Source of the DNA: Epilithonimonas vandammei
GTDB taxonomy: Bacteria; Bacteroidota; Bacteroidia; Flavobacteriales; Weeksellaceae
Length of the DNA: 64,000 nucleotides
Direction: 5' to 3'
Assembly: GCF_003860525.1 (NCBI RefSeq)
Contig: NZ_CP034161.1
Span: forward strand, 1,736,001 to 1,800,000
The notes under the pieces were generated by a model. That model was not told the origin of the DNA. It saw nothing but the letters and a program-made list of their open reading frames with translations, and searched no databases. The position numbers and the translations under genes were made by a program. This document shows positions 16,899 through 25,808 of this stretch, piece by piece (position 1 is the stretch's first letter; each line of letters opens with the position of its first letter).

Positions 16899-19800
16899 TT
16901 AGTTTGTTATTTTTAATATTTCCACAAAATTGTCAAGGTTGCCGATTTTAACAATGTCGCCAACTGTTTGTCCAAGTAATGAATGGGCTAAAGGTGATTT
17001 GTAATAGACCTTTTGAATACCGTCTGTCTTGTCGTTTTTATTATTCTCTGTTGATACAATATGAATACTGATGTCCTTGCCATTATTCACATACTTTACT
17101 TGCACCTTGCTGTTTAGTTTTACAACATCGTTAGCAAATATTTTTGTCTGAACAGTTGCAACCTTCTCTATTGTTTGAATTGTTTCTCCGTCTTTCTCAA
17201 CGTCAATAAATGAATTTTGAGCAACGTAATTTTCCAGAATCACAATGTCGTCAGTAAATGCGTAGGCTGTTTTTGAATAATCATTTGTCTTTCCGTTTGC
17301 TGTTTCTTCTGTCTGTTTGATGAAATCAACAAGTCGTTTCGTTTCCCTACTTGAATTACGCCACCAATTTGTGCTCCAAATTCTATGAAAAACAAAACCG
17401 TGATTTTCTAAAATTTTCTGTCTGTGTTTGTCGTATAAATATGCTTCTCTGCTCGAATGATATTTTGCACCGTCACATTCAATTGCAATTTTTGGAACAC
17501 CAACTTTTTTCGGGTCGTAAACAATATCTATTCTAAAACCTGCAAATTGCAATTGCGGTATTAGTCTTTCTGTTCCGAAATGGTCTGCCAAACTTTGATA
17601 AACTTCTTCTTCAAAAGGTGATTCTAATTCGCCAAAATCTTGTGGATTTATACCTGCACTATTTGTAGTGTTTTCTGCAAGTGCTGTAAGAATTGACAAC
17701 CGTGATTCATTGTTAGATTCGCTTACTGCTTTGCAATACGCCAAATACGCATACATCACGGCTCTTTTGTTGTTTGAGCCTTCTAATGTCAAGTATTCTT
17801 TGTAGTTCATAAAAACTTGTTCTGGAATTGATGAACAGCAATAAACTTTATACTTGGCTCTTGTGATGATTACATTCAAAAGTTTGTAACCTTTTGAATG
17901 GTTAATTGGTCCAAAACGTTGTGCAAATTTTTTATCTTTTCCAACTCCGTAAGTAGTTGAAAGAATAATTACATCTCTTTCATCTCCCTGAATGTTCTCT
18001 AAGTTTTTAATGAACATTCCGTTTTCTTCCAATTCCTGAATTTTTGCGTTAAACTCTTCATATTTTGGAAACTTTTGTCGTTCCAAAATTTTACTCTTTA
18101 TCAAATTACGTTGTGCAATGTTGAACGTAGCAACTCCAACTGTCGGGTATTCTCCGTTTGGCAAACGGTTAATGTTCTTTTCAATGATTGATAAAACCAT
18201 TTCCGCTTCTGCTTCATTTGTGTGGTCAGAAAAAGTGCCATTTACTTGAATGTATTTTATTGGAACATAGTCAAAGTTGTTTGGCAATGGTTTCAGCCTT
18301 TGATTATAGAAAGCATAGTTTGAAAAATCGATCAAAAATGGGTGTCGTGAACGGTAATGAAAATCTAAATGTTTCTTTTGAAAATTCAGTTCTGCACCGA
18401 AGTCAAGAAGTGATTCACAAGACAACAAAATATCGTCTTTATCAACTTTCATTACGCTTTCTTCTTCGTCAATATCTTCTTCATCTTCTACCGAACCGTC
18501 AAACACTTTACTGAAATAATTTGATGGTGGCATTTGGTGTTCATCACCAGCAATAATGATTTGTTTGCCTTTCAAAATGGCTGGCAAATTATCTTCCAAT
18601 CTCAACTGACTTGCTTCGTCAAACATAACGATGTCAAAATAGCCGTTCATTCCTTTGAACAAGTTACTTGCAACATCAGGTGAAGTCAAAATAACGGGGA
18701 AGAACGTTGAAAACAAATCAGCGTCCTTTTGTATAATTTGTCTTAACGAATGTCTTTTGTTTTTAAAACTGGCTTTTTTGTTGTAAAGATTTTCTACCGT
18801 TAAACCGCCATTGTTTTGAACAAATGATTGTGTCGCACTAATTTGCTTTGAATACCAAAACTGTTTAATGTATTTCAGTTGTTCTTTTTCAATTCCATTT
18901 AACGTTGCATTGAGTTCTTTATGTTCTTCATCGTTTGTGGGTAAATCGCCACCGCTTGCGGAAACACGAAGTAATGAATCCAAATAGAAAATTAAGAACG
19001 GTTTTCTCCAATTTGATTTTGGTTTCAATTCATTTACTATGACTTTTTCATTTTCGGATAATCCATTGTAGAATTGAAACCATTTAAACTCCGCTAAAAA
19101 TTCGTCTTGTTCAGAATTAAAATAGTCATTCTTGACTTTGATGTGATTTTCTAATTTAGAAATGAAAGAATAAAAATCATTTGTTTTTAATTCACTTTTT
19201 GTCCAATTATCAGAATTAAATTTGCCAGCTAAACTATTTACTTTGTCTTGAAGTATTGGCAAACTTTCAATGCCAATCTCTGTTTGATTCGTTTTTAGTA
19301 AACTGATTTTTTGAAACTCGATTTGAATTTTTGAATCAAACTCACTTTGAACATTTATGATGTCACTTTTTAATGTAGTTAAAGAATTTAGTTTGTCGTT
19401 TAATTTTCCTGAAAACAAAATTTTACTTAGGTCTTTCGTAAGGTTCAGACATTCTTGAAGTTTTTGGAAATTACTTTGTAACTCCAAATAATCTGAAATG
19501 GTTTGTTTTTTTGCTTTTGAAAAAACAGACAAAAATTTATAGCCAAAACCATTTATTTTAATTTCATCGTTTAAGTCGGGGTTGCTTTTATTCTTGGCAA
19601 AAATCGTTTCTATTTCAGATATTATCTTTTGTGTCTTTTCAATCTGTTGTTCTAATTCATTTTTTCTAAGAATAGAATATTCATTTCTGTTTGTCTCTAA
19701 CAGATTTTTGATGTCATATAAATATTTGTCGTAATAATCAAAATCATCATTGATTGCTTGTTCTATTATGTAAGGATTGTCGCCAACTAATTTTAGTGAA

Positions 19801-21290
19801 TTGAGAAACGATTTTGATTCAATTGGTGAAAAATTCACATAAAGCGATTGTCCTTTTTGAACAAGGTCAAGCAATTTGCTCAATTCTTCTGGCGAATAAG
19901 TAAAACCTGTCTTCTCAATATTCAACTTGCTATCATCGTCATTGTTTCTAAGTTCTGCCAACAAATTACCAACTACATCAGTCCAAGATTTGTTACCGAT
20001 TATTCTCTGGTCAAGTTTTTGATGTTTTCCGTTGATGTTTTCAATTAAAATTTTGGCTTTATTGACAATGTTTTCCAAATTTTCTTTGGAAGATTTGTAA
20101 GTGTATGATTTGTATTCAGAATTATCAACTCTATCTCTTACAGAATCAACAACCGTTTTTCGGTCTTTAATAATATCACGAATTAAGACACAATGATAAT
20201 CGAATCCTTTTTCTTTAAGAGCATTGTGTAATACTTCAAGTGCTGTTCTTTTTTCGCAAACAACAATTGTTTTCTTGTTGTTTTCAAGTGCATTGATGAG
20301 AACGGCTGTAAGTGTTTGACTTTTCCCCGTTCCAGGTGACCCTTGTATCAAAACATTTCTTGACTTTTCTAATGAATGTAGAATGCTTTGTTGTGAAGGG
20401 TCGGTTTCAACCGATGAAATTGGTTGAAACGAATGACCTTCCAAATCATCCAGCGGAATATTAATTCCTTCTAAATCCATTAAGTTGCCGTAATCATTTA
20501 TGATGTTTTGTTTCTGAACTTCAAAAATTGAAAACAGACCGCCAAATTCAATAAATGAATTTGTGGAGTTTAATGGCAATTTCTCGTAATGTGCTTTATC
20601 TCCGATTGAAACAACTTTGTCTAACTTCTTTCTAAAAGTTTCTTGTAAATCGTTAGGCGATGTTGTGTTTACGGTTTTTATGAGTTTGGTGCAAATTTCA
20701 ATCAGTTCATCTTTTTCAATCAGTCCGTCATCAAGCATTTCGCTTGGTATTTGTTCTATTTCAACACTTGAATCATTTTGCAAGTGATTTATTAAAACTT
20801 CATTGATATAAATTGGGTCTTCTTCGTTTCGCAAAATTTCCCAAGTATTAAATTCTTTTGTTCGTTTGATTCGTAAACTCCAAATCAAAACCGGTGCAAC
20901 AGTTAGTTTGTTGTCGGCTTTGTCTCGTCTTGCCAAAATAGGAAAGCCAAATCCAAAAGTGTTTATTCCTTTTTCGGATTCAATTGCTTCTGTTTGGTTG
21001 ATTAGATTTTCAAATGCTTTTGTAATACGGACTAATTGCGTTTGTTCTTCTTCAAAAAGTGTGTTTAAGTCAGGAACATTTTCTTTCCAACTAATTCGGA
21101 ATTTTAAGGGCTGTTCTGAAAGTAACGCTTTAATGAAATTGTCGGGTAGGTTTTTGTCAATATGGGAAAGTCTGTTTAAATCAAACTTGTAACGTGAGTT
21201 TGCAGGTATAGCGTTTAAGTGAACGCCCCTGCGATTACCAATTTTAAGTCGTCTTTGTAATTCCGTTAAAAGTTTCTCTGTCAATTCCAT
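16899..21290 (-). CDS. SF1 (Upf1/DNA2-like) helicase fused to Vsr-like nuclease and GreA/B C-terminal domain
   Basis: A 1463-residue protein. A large N-terminal region precedes Walker A GSPGTGKS (residues 317-324). A long coiled insertion follows, then Walker B MFDEASQLR near residue 890, QGDERDVIILSTTYG near 1100 and ITRAKYKVYCCSS near 1140, the set of AAA_11/AAA_12 helicases. Around residue 1260, FRIDIVYDP...AIECDGAKYHSS is a Vsr/MTES_1575-type PD-(D/E)xK nuclease. The last 60 residues (SPLAHSLLGQTVGDIVKI) match the GreA/GreB C-terminal domain, which suggests contact with RNA polymerase or single-stranded nucleic acid. Helicase-Vsr fusions occur in defence islands. It is the sole gene of cassette 1, next to the integrase. 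Confidence 0.85.
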   Translation of the reverse strand: MELTEKLLTELQRRLKIGNRRGVHLNAIPANSRYKFDLNRLSHIDKNLPDNFIKALLSEQPLKFRISWKENVPDLNTLFEEEQTQLVRITKAFENLINQTEAIESEKGINTFGFGFPILARRDKADNKLTVAPVLIWSLRIKRTKEFNTWEILRNEEDPIYINEVLINHLQNDSSVEIEQIPSEMLDDGLIEKDELIEICTKLIKTVNTTSPNDLQETFRKKLDKVVSIGDKAHYEKLPLNSTNSFIEFGGLFSIFEVQKQNIINDYGNLMDLEGINIPLDDLEGHSFQPISSVETDPSQQSILHSLEKSRNVLIQGSPGTGKSQTLTAVLINALENNKKTIVVCEKRTALEVLHNALKEKGFDYHCVLIRDIIKDRKTVVDSVRDRVDNSEYKSYTYKSSKENLENIVNKAKILIENINGKHQKLDQRIIGNKSWTDVVGNLLAELRNNDDDSKLNIEKTGFTYSPEELSKLLDLVQKGQSLYVNFSPIESKSFLNSLKLVGDNPYIIEQAINDDFDYYDKYLYDIKNLLETNRNEYSILRKNELEQQIEKTQKIISEIETIFAKNKSNPDLNDEIKINGFGYKFLSVFSKAKKQTISDYLELQSNFQKLQECLNLTKDLSKILFSGKLNDKLNSLTTLKSDIINVQSEFDSKIQIEFQKISLLKTNQTEIGIESLPILQDKVNSLAGKFNSDNWTKSELKTNDFYSFISKLENHIKVKNDYFNSEQDEFLAEFKWFQFYNGLSENEKVIVNELKPKSNWRKPFLIFYLDSLLRVSASGGDLPTNDEEHKELNATLNGIEKEQLKYIKQFWYSKQISATQSFVQNNGGLTVENLYNKKASFKNKRHSLRQIIQKDADLFSTFFPVILTSPDVASNLFKGMNGYFDIVMFDEASQLRLEDNLPAILKGKQIIIAGDEHQMPPSNYFSKVFDGSVEDEEDIDEEESVMKVDKDDILLSCESLLDFGAELNFQKKHLDFHYRSRHPFLIDFSNYAFYNQRLKPLPNNFDYVPIKYIQVNGTFSDHTNEAEAEMVLSIIEKNINRLPNGEYPTVGVATFNIAQRNLIKSKILERQKFPKYEEFNAKIQELEENGMFIKNLENIQGDERDVIILSTTYGVGKDKKFAQRFGPINHSKGYKLLNVIITRAKYKVYCCSSIPEQVFMNYKEYLTLEGSNNKRAVMYAYLAYCKAVSESNNESRLSILTALAENTTNSAGINPQDFGELESPFEEEVYQSLADHFGTERLIPQLQFAGFRIDIVYDPKKVGVPKIAIECDGAKYHSSREAYLYDKHRQKILENHGFVFHRIWSTNWWRNSSRETKRLVDFIKQTEETANGKTNDYSKTAYAFTDDIVILENYVAQNSFIDVEKDGETIQTIEKVATVQTKIFANDVVKLNSKVQVKYVNNGKDISIHIVSTENNKNDKTDGIQKVYYKSPLAHSLLGQTVGDIVKIGNLDNFVEILKITN

Positions 21291-21470
21291 ACTGTCTAAT
21301 AGTGCGTTGGGTAAATTTAGCTCTTTTGGTTTTGCGATGCGTTGGTTTGTGTGTCGGGCAAAACCAAATGTGCTAAATGTGCGGCTGGCTTTTCTGTCTT
21401 GTATGTATTTCTGTTCATCTTTTCTGTTGGTTTGATGTTAGCACTGTCGTCTCACTGGGTGACGCATAAC

Positions 21471-21635
21471 ACCCAAATATACGAAAGTTTCTCAACCCTT
21501 TAGAAATTATTTATTTTTTTAATATTATCCCAGTTTCATTAGTTTTTTTACTAATTTTATTATTCGCAATATCAATAGATTTTTAAACTATAAGTCAAAG
21601 TAGATATTTAAAATGCGAACATTAAAAACACTTTT
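21471..21635. promoter_or_regulatory. Candidate attI and integrase promoter region
   Basis: 165 bp between the outermost cassette box (GACGCATAAC, 21461-21470) and the integrase start. On the minus strand the junction reads GGGT-GTTATGCG, a lone G/TT box without a second stem, as expected of an attI next to an integrase. The stretch contains a palindrome (ATTAGT-TTTTTT-ACTAAT) near 21540 and A/T-rich DNA suited to the integrase promoter. Assignment rests on position and box sequence. Confidence 0.5.
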
Positions 21636-22706
21636 ATGATGGACTTAGATTTATACAATTTCAGTTTTGGTACTCACAGAGACAAAAATGTCATCTGGAT
21701 TCGTTTTGAGAAAAATAATACCCTGATTCAGGAGCTTCGTGAAGACTTTCCATCTGCTAGGTGGAGCAGTACAAACCGAGCTTGGCATTTGCCGGACCTC
21801 CCTGCAGTGAGAGATGCGCTCAAGTTAACAAGAAAAGAATGGGGAAGCCAGATCAAGTCCGAAATAAATGAGGTAAATCAAAAAGCTTTTTCAGATTTTA
21901 TAGACCAGCTGAAGCTGAAGGCTTATAGTAAGAACACAATCCGAACCTACATCACAGAGTTTGGGCATCTGCTTCGGATTCTTCGGACTTTTCCGGTAGA
22001 TGATCTCTCAGAAGATCGGCTGAAAGATTATTTTCTTTACTGCCTGGAAAAAGAAAAAATCAAGGAAAACCATCTGAACAGCAGGATCAATGCCGTCAAG
22101 TTTTATTATGAGCAGGTACGCAAAAAATCCAAAATGTTCTTTGATATCCCGCGTCCCAAAACGCCCAAGCTTCTCCCAAAAATGCTCTCCCAAGCAGAAG
22201 TACGCAAGATCTTTGACCATACAACAAACCAAAAACACCTTCTGATGTTGCAACTTTGCTACGGAATGGGACTCCGCGTGAGTGAGATTGTAAACCTGAA
22301 AATAGAACACATAAACAGTGGCAATATGCTGGTTCTCATTGCTGGTGCCAAAGGTAAAAAAGACCGTTATACCAATTTGCCAGAGTCTGTGCTGGTGCTT
22401 CTCAGAGCTTACTACAAAACCTACCGCCCAAAAGATTACCTCTTCGAGGGGCAGTACGGCGGAGCATACACGGTTAGAAGCGTGCAAAGTGTCTTCAAGC
22501 AGGCAATGGCAAAAGCAAAAGTCAACAAGAGCATTGGCGTGCACGGGTTACGCCATTCCTATGCCACGCATCTAATGGAGAGCGGCGCAGATATCCGATT
22601 TTTGCAAGAGCTTCTGGGGCATAACTCTATCAAGACTACACAAATCTACACCCATATCACAGATGTTTCAAAATCAAAAATAAAAAGTCCGTTGGATTTT
22701 TTATAA
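21636..22706 (+). CDS. Tyrosine recombinase, candidate integrase of the cassette array
   Basis: 356 residues. Residues 1-65 form an extra N-terminal domain with IRFEKNNTLIQELREDFP and RWSSTNRAWHLP. It recalls the small HARP-like modules (xxRWdxxxxaWxvP) of some recombinases and helicases. A SAM-like core-binding domain follows (about 75-165). The catalytic domain has Arg in MGLRVSEIVNLK, Lys in AGAKGKKDRY, HGLRHSYATHLMESG, LLGHNSIKTT and the Tyr in QIYTHI. The chain ends in IKSPLDFL, like the RSPLD tail of IntI. The IntI-specific insertion before the HxxR box is absent. It diverges from the seven minus-strand units, the position of intI. ATG 21639 is an equally good start. Confidence 0.85.
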   Translation: MMDLDLYNFSFGTHRDKNVIWIRFEKNNTLIQELREDFPSARWSSTNRAWHLPDLPAVRDALKLTRKEWGSQIKSEINEVNQKAFSDFIDQLKLKAYSKNTIRTYITEFGHLLRILRTFPVDDLSEDRLKDYFLYCLEKEKIKENHLNSRINAVKFYYEQVRKKSKMFFDIPRPKTPKLLPKMLSQAEVRKIFDHTTNQKHLLMLQLCYGMGLRVSEIVNLKIEHINSGNMLVLIAGAKGKKDRYTNLPESVLVLLRAYYKTYRPKDYLFEGQYGGAYTVRSVQSVFKQAMAKAKVNKSIGVHGLRHSYATHLMESGADIRFLQELLGHNSIKTTQIYTHITDVSKSKIKSPLDFL

Positions 22707-22938
22707 AATAATAATGTAAAAAATAATTCCTAACTTTACAATTCATTCTAAGCTCCATAAAATCATAACCTATAGAGAGCACATCCAATACAAGTCCATT
22801 ACATATCCAGTAAAGTCCAATAGAATAGTAGTTGAGTAATAGATTCGTACTGTATGAAAATACGTATTAGCCTATACAAAGGATACACAAAGGGTACAGA
22901 GTGTACACATAAGCTACAAACCAGAAAAATCATAAACT
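22707..22938 (+). promoter_or_regulatory. Leader rich in short TACA and AAGTCCA repeats
   Basis: 232 bp between the integrase and the next gene. It contains TAACTTTA (a near match to the -7 consensus) and two near-identical units of AAGTCCATTA/AAGTCCAATA. A run of TACA units spaced about 10-12 nt follows just before the ATG (TACAAAGG, TACACAAAGG, TACAGAG, TACACAT, TACAAAC). They could bind a regulator or the integrase; no family was recognised. Confidence 0.3.
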
Positions 22939-23661
22939 ATGGCAAGAGTTAACAAAAACGGAAATCTTAGTGGAGCAATAGGTAACTTGGTATTTGTAAA
23001 CAGAGATGGCAAAACACACGTTCGCTCAAAACCTAAAAAGGTAAACCAATCCACTAATACCAGAGGTGCCGCTACTGGCTTTGGTAAAAACAGCGGTCAC
23101 GATCGTATCCTGAGAGAGTCTATCACAGACAAAATACAAATCAGAAACTACCGTTGTTTTTCCATCAACCACCGCACTAGGCTCAGGCTCACGATAGGAG
23201 AGTCCACCAACCAAGATTGTACCACAAAGATGGCGTACCTCAATCCGCAGTCAATGGTCGGCACGGTATTCAATAATGATTGGCAGTGGGAGAGAGTTAC
23301 CAATTTCTATCCCGAGTATAACTTGAGTGGCCAAAATACGATGACTGTCCATTTGCCTCAGCTTACAATAGGCAAACAGATCATTTTCCCCAAAAATGCA
23401 GTGCAGGCAAACCTCAATATATACGCTTTCACAATAAATGCCAATACGCAGAATATACAGACCGAGATCCTTTCATCCCTATCGTTCAGTTTGGAAAAGA
23501 AAAAAGATATACCAGCACAGGATTGGATATTTGATATTCCCCAAGGTACTTTTTGGATAATGATATTGGCAACCATCAGCTACACATCACCCAAAAACAA
23601 TATCGCCGAGGAGCATAAGCATGCCGGCACTTATCTCTGGGCAAAATCCATCAATCCATAA
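22939..23661 (+). CDS. Conserved hypothetical Bacteroidota protein (DUF6266-like)
   Basis: 240 residues without signal peptide or membrane segment. The N-terminus (LSGAIGNLVFVNRDGKTHVRSKPKK) with a Gly-rich, basic start followed by a beta-rich body recalls DUF6266-type proteins common in Flavobacteriia. That resemblance is weak and no function can be stated. It lies in the same direction downstream of the array integrase. Two direct copies of AAAGAAATTTCCTCCC follow its stop. Association with the recombinase would be worth testing across genomes. Confidence 0.6.
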   Translation: MARVNKNGNLSGAIGNLVFVNRDGKTHVRSKPKKVNQSTNTRGAATGFGKNSGHDRILRESITDKIQIRNYRCFSINHRTRLRLTIGESTNQDCTTKMAYLNPQSMVGTVFNNDWQWERVTNFYPEYNLSGQNTMTVHLPQLTIGKQIIFPKNAVQANLNIYAFTINANTQNIQTEILSSLSFSLEKKKDIPAQDWIFDIPQGTFWIMILATISYTSPKNNIAEEHKHAGTYLWAKSINP

Positions 23662-23842
23662 AAAAGAAATTTCCTCCCTTTAGGGTTGGAGCAAAGAAAT
23701 TTCCTCCCACAAAAAAACTTTAATATTATTTAACAAAAACTTTTTTACTGTGTAACGATTAATATTGTTATCTTGGTAAAGGTATTATAATTGCTAGCAA
23801 ATCAGCATTTATCATTAATCATTCATCACTTATAATTAACCT

Positions 23843-25789
23843 ATGTCGGTTCAGCCATATTCACTATTCTCCGATTTTGATATTTATCTTTTCCGTTCAG
23901 GAAAACACACCAGGCTTTACGAAAAGTTCGGTTCTCATAAGGTAGAGGTCGATGGGGTATCCGGTGTTTATTTTGCCGTTTGGGCGCCAACAGCCACAGA
24001 CGTTGCTGTAATGGGGAATTTCAATAATTGGGATTCTTTTTCTCACAAGTTGGCAGGACGGTGGGATCAATCTGGGATTTGGGAAGGTTTTATTCCCGAT
24101 TTGGATTTTGGTGAAGTTTACAAGTATGGCATTAGGACAAAAGAAGGTATATTATTAGAAAAAGCAGATCCATACGGACTTTGTTTTGAGAATGCGTTGC
24201 AGGCTGGTTCTGCAGTTTGCACCACTTGGTACGAGTGGCAAGACAAAGACTGGATGGAAAAACGCTGGCGATACAACAGCCTCGAAGCTCCAATTTCTGT
24301 TTACGAGATGCATCTCGGTTCTTGGATGCGTGACCCAAATAATCCTCAACGTTTTCTTAGTTATGGCGAGATAGCAGACAAATTAGTTCCTTATCTCAAA
24401 GCCATGAATTTTACCCACGTAGAGTTTATGCCCGTGATGGAATATCCATACGACCCAAGCTGGGGTTATCAGATAACAGGGTTTTATGCCGCAACTTCCA
24501 GATTCGGTGGGCCACAGGAATTGATGTATTTGATTTCGGAACTTCATAAAAACAATATTGGTGTTTTTCTGGATTGGGTTCCTTCTCATTTTCCGGGTGA
24601 TGCTAATGGACTTCACCGTTTTGATGGTTCGTTTTTATATGAACACGAAGACCCAAGAAAAGGTTTTCATCCCGATTGGAAATCTTACATTTTCAATTAT
24701 GGAAGGCCTGAGGTTAAATCTTTTCTGATTTCAAACGCTATATTTTGGCTCGACCGTTATCACGCTGATGGATTGCGTGTAGATGCAGTAACATCAATGC
24801 TACATCTTGATTATTCCAGAAATGATGGCGAGTGGGAACCAAATATTTACGGCGGAAATGTCAATCTGGAAGCGAAACAATTTTTGCAGGATTTCAATAC
24901 CGCAGTTTATAAAGAATTTCCAGATGTGCAGACCATTGCAGAAGAAAGCTCCGATTTTCCAAAATTAACCAAACCTGTCCACGATGGCGGAATCGGTTTT
25001 GGGATGAAATGGATGATGGGTTGGATGCACGATACTTTGGACTATTTCAAAGAAGACCCAATCAATAGAAAATACCATCACAACAAAATCACCTTCACGA
25101 GCACCTATATGTATAATGAAAATTATATGATGCCGTTGTCTCACGATGAGGTTGTGCACGGAAAAAGCAGTCTGATTTACAAAATGCCGGGCGACGAATG
25201 GCAAAAGTTTGCGAATCTCCGTGCTATGTATGTCTATATGTTCACCAATCCGGGAACTAAATTGCTTTTTATGGGAGACGAGTTTGCCCAAACCAACGAA
25301 TGGAATTTCACAAGTTCCCTCGACTGGCATTTGCTTCAATATCCTGTTCATAAAAATCTTCAGGAGTTTGTTCGGGATTTGAATCTGATATACAAAACAC
25401 ATCCAGCTTTATATGAACTTCAATTCTCTCCTTATGGCTACGAATGGGTTGATGGCGACGACAGAGACAACTCGATTTTTATTTACTTGAGAAAAAGTAA
25501 AAAAGATAAAGAAGTTCTGATGACCATACTGAATCTTACGCCAAATAGTTTCGATTACAGAATTGGTGTTGATGAAAATACAGACTGGAAAGTCATCTTG
25601 AATTCTGACGAAGGCAAATACAGCGGAAGCGGAGTAGAAGCTGTTATTTCTCAAAAACTAGATGAAGGCTGGAATAATAGAAAGAATTCAATCATCATCA
25701 GATTACCGCCATTATCAGGCTTGATTTTGAAGCAACATAAAGTCATCAAGAAGTCAAAAATTCCTGACTTTTTGAAGCGAAGAAAATAA
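23843..25789 (+). CDS. glgB: 1,4-alpha-glucan branching enzyme
   Basis: 648 residues. It forms the alpha-1,6 branches of glycogen by cutting and transferring alpha-1,4 chains. An N-terminal CBM48 domain (FAVWAPTATDVAVMGNFNNW near residue 45) is followed by the GH13 barrel. The nucleophile lies in DGLRVDAVTSM (about residue 312), the general acid in TIAEESSD (about 360) and the stabiliser in LSHDEVVHGK (about 430). It is first of three glycogen genes, with 19 bp to glgA. The length is at the short end of the bacterial family, lacking the extra N-terminal module of E. coli GlgB. The start at 23843 is the first ATG before the conserved sequence. Confidence 0.96.
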   Translation: MSVQPYSLFSDFDIYLFRSGKHTRLYEKFGSHKVEVDGVSGVYFAVWAPTATDVAVMGNFNNWDSFSHKLAGRWDQSGIWEGFIPDLDFGEVYKYGIRTKEGILLEKADPYGLCFENALQAGSAVCTTWYEWQDKDWMEKRWRYNSLEAPISVYEMHLGSWMRDPNNPQRFLSYGEIADKLVPYLKAMNFTHVEFMPVMEYPYDPSWGYQITGFYAATSRFGGPQELMYLISELHKNNIGVFLDWVPSHFPGDANGLHRFDGSFLYEHEDPRKGFHPDWKSYIFNYGRPEVKSFLISNAIFWLDRYHADGLRVDAVTSMLHLDYSRNDGEWEPNIYGGNVNLEAKQFLQDFNTAVYKEFPDVQTIAEESSDFPKLTKPVHDGGIGFGMKWMMGWMHDTLDYFKEDPINRKYHHNKITFTSTYMYNENYMMPLSHDEVVHGKSSLIYKMPGDEWQKFANLRAMYVYMFTNPGTKLLFMGDEFAQTNEWNFTSSLDWHLLQYPVHKNLQEFVRDLNLIYKTHPALYELQFSPYGYEWVDGDDRDNSIFIYLRKSKKDKEVLMTILNLTPNSFDYRIGVDENTDWKVILNSDEGKYSGSGVEAVISQKLDEGWNNRKNSIIIRLPPLSGLILKQHKVIKKSKIPDFLKRRK

Positions 25790-25808
25790 TTAGCAAGAAA
25801 AAAGATTT

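Noticed and set aside
16594-16899. 101-codon minus-strand frame directly after the large helicase gene
   Set aside because: It covers the attC-like stem and has no domain or plausible composition; it is open by chance in G+C-rich intergenic DNA.
21636-22706. Naming the array recombinase intI
   Set aside because: The IntI-specific additional segment is absent and an extra N-terminal domain is present; only the SPLD tail and genomic position resemble IntI.
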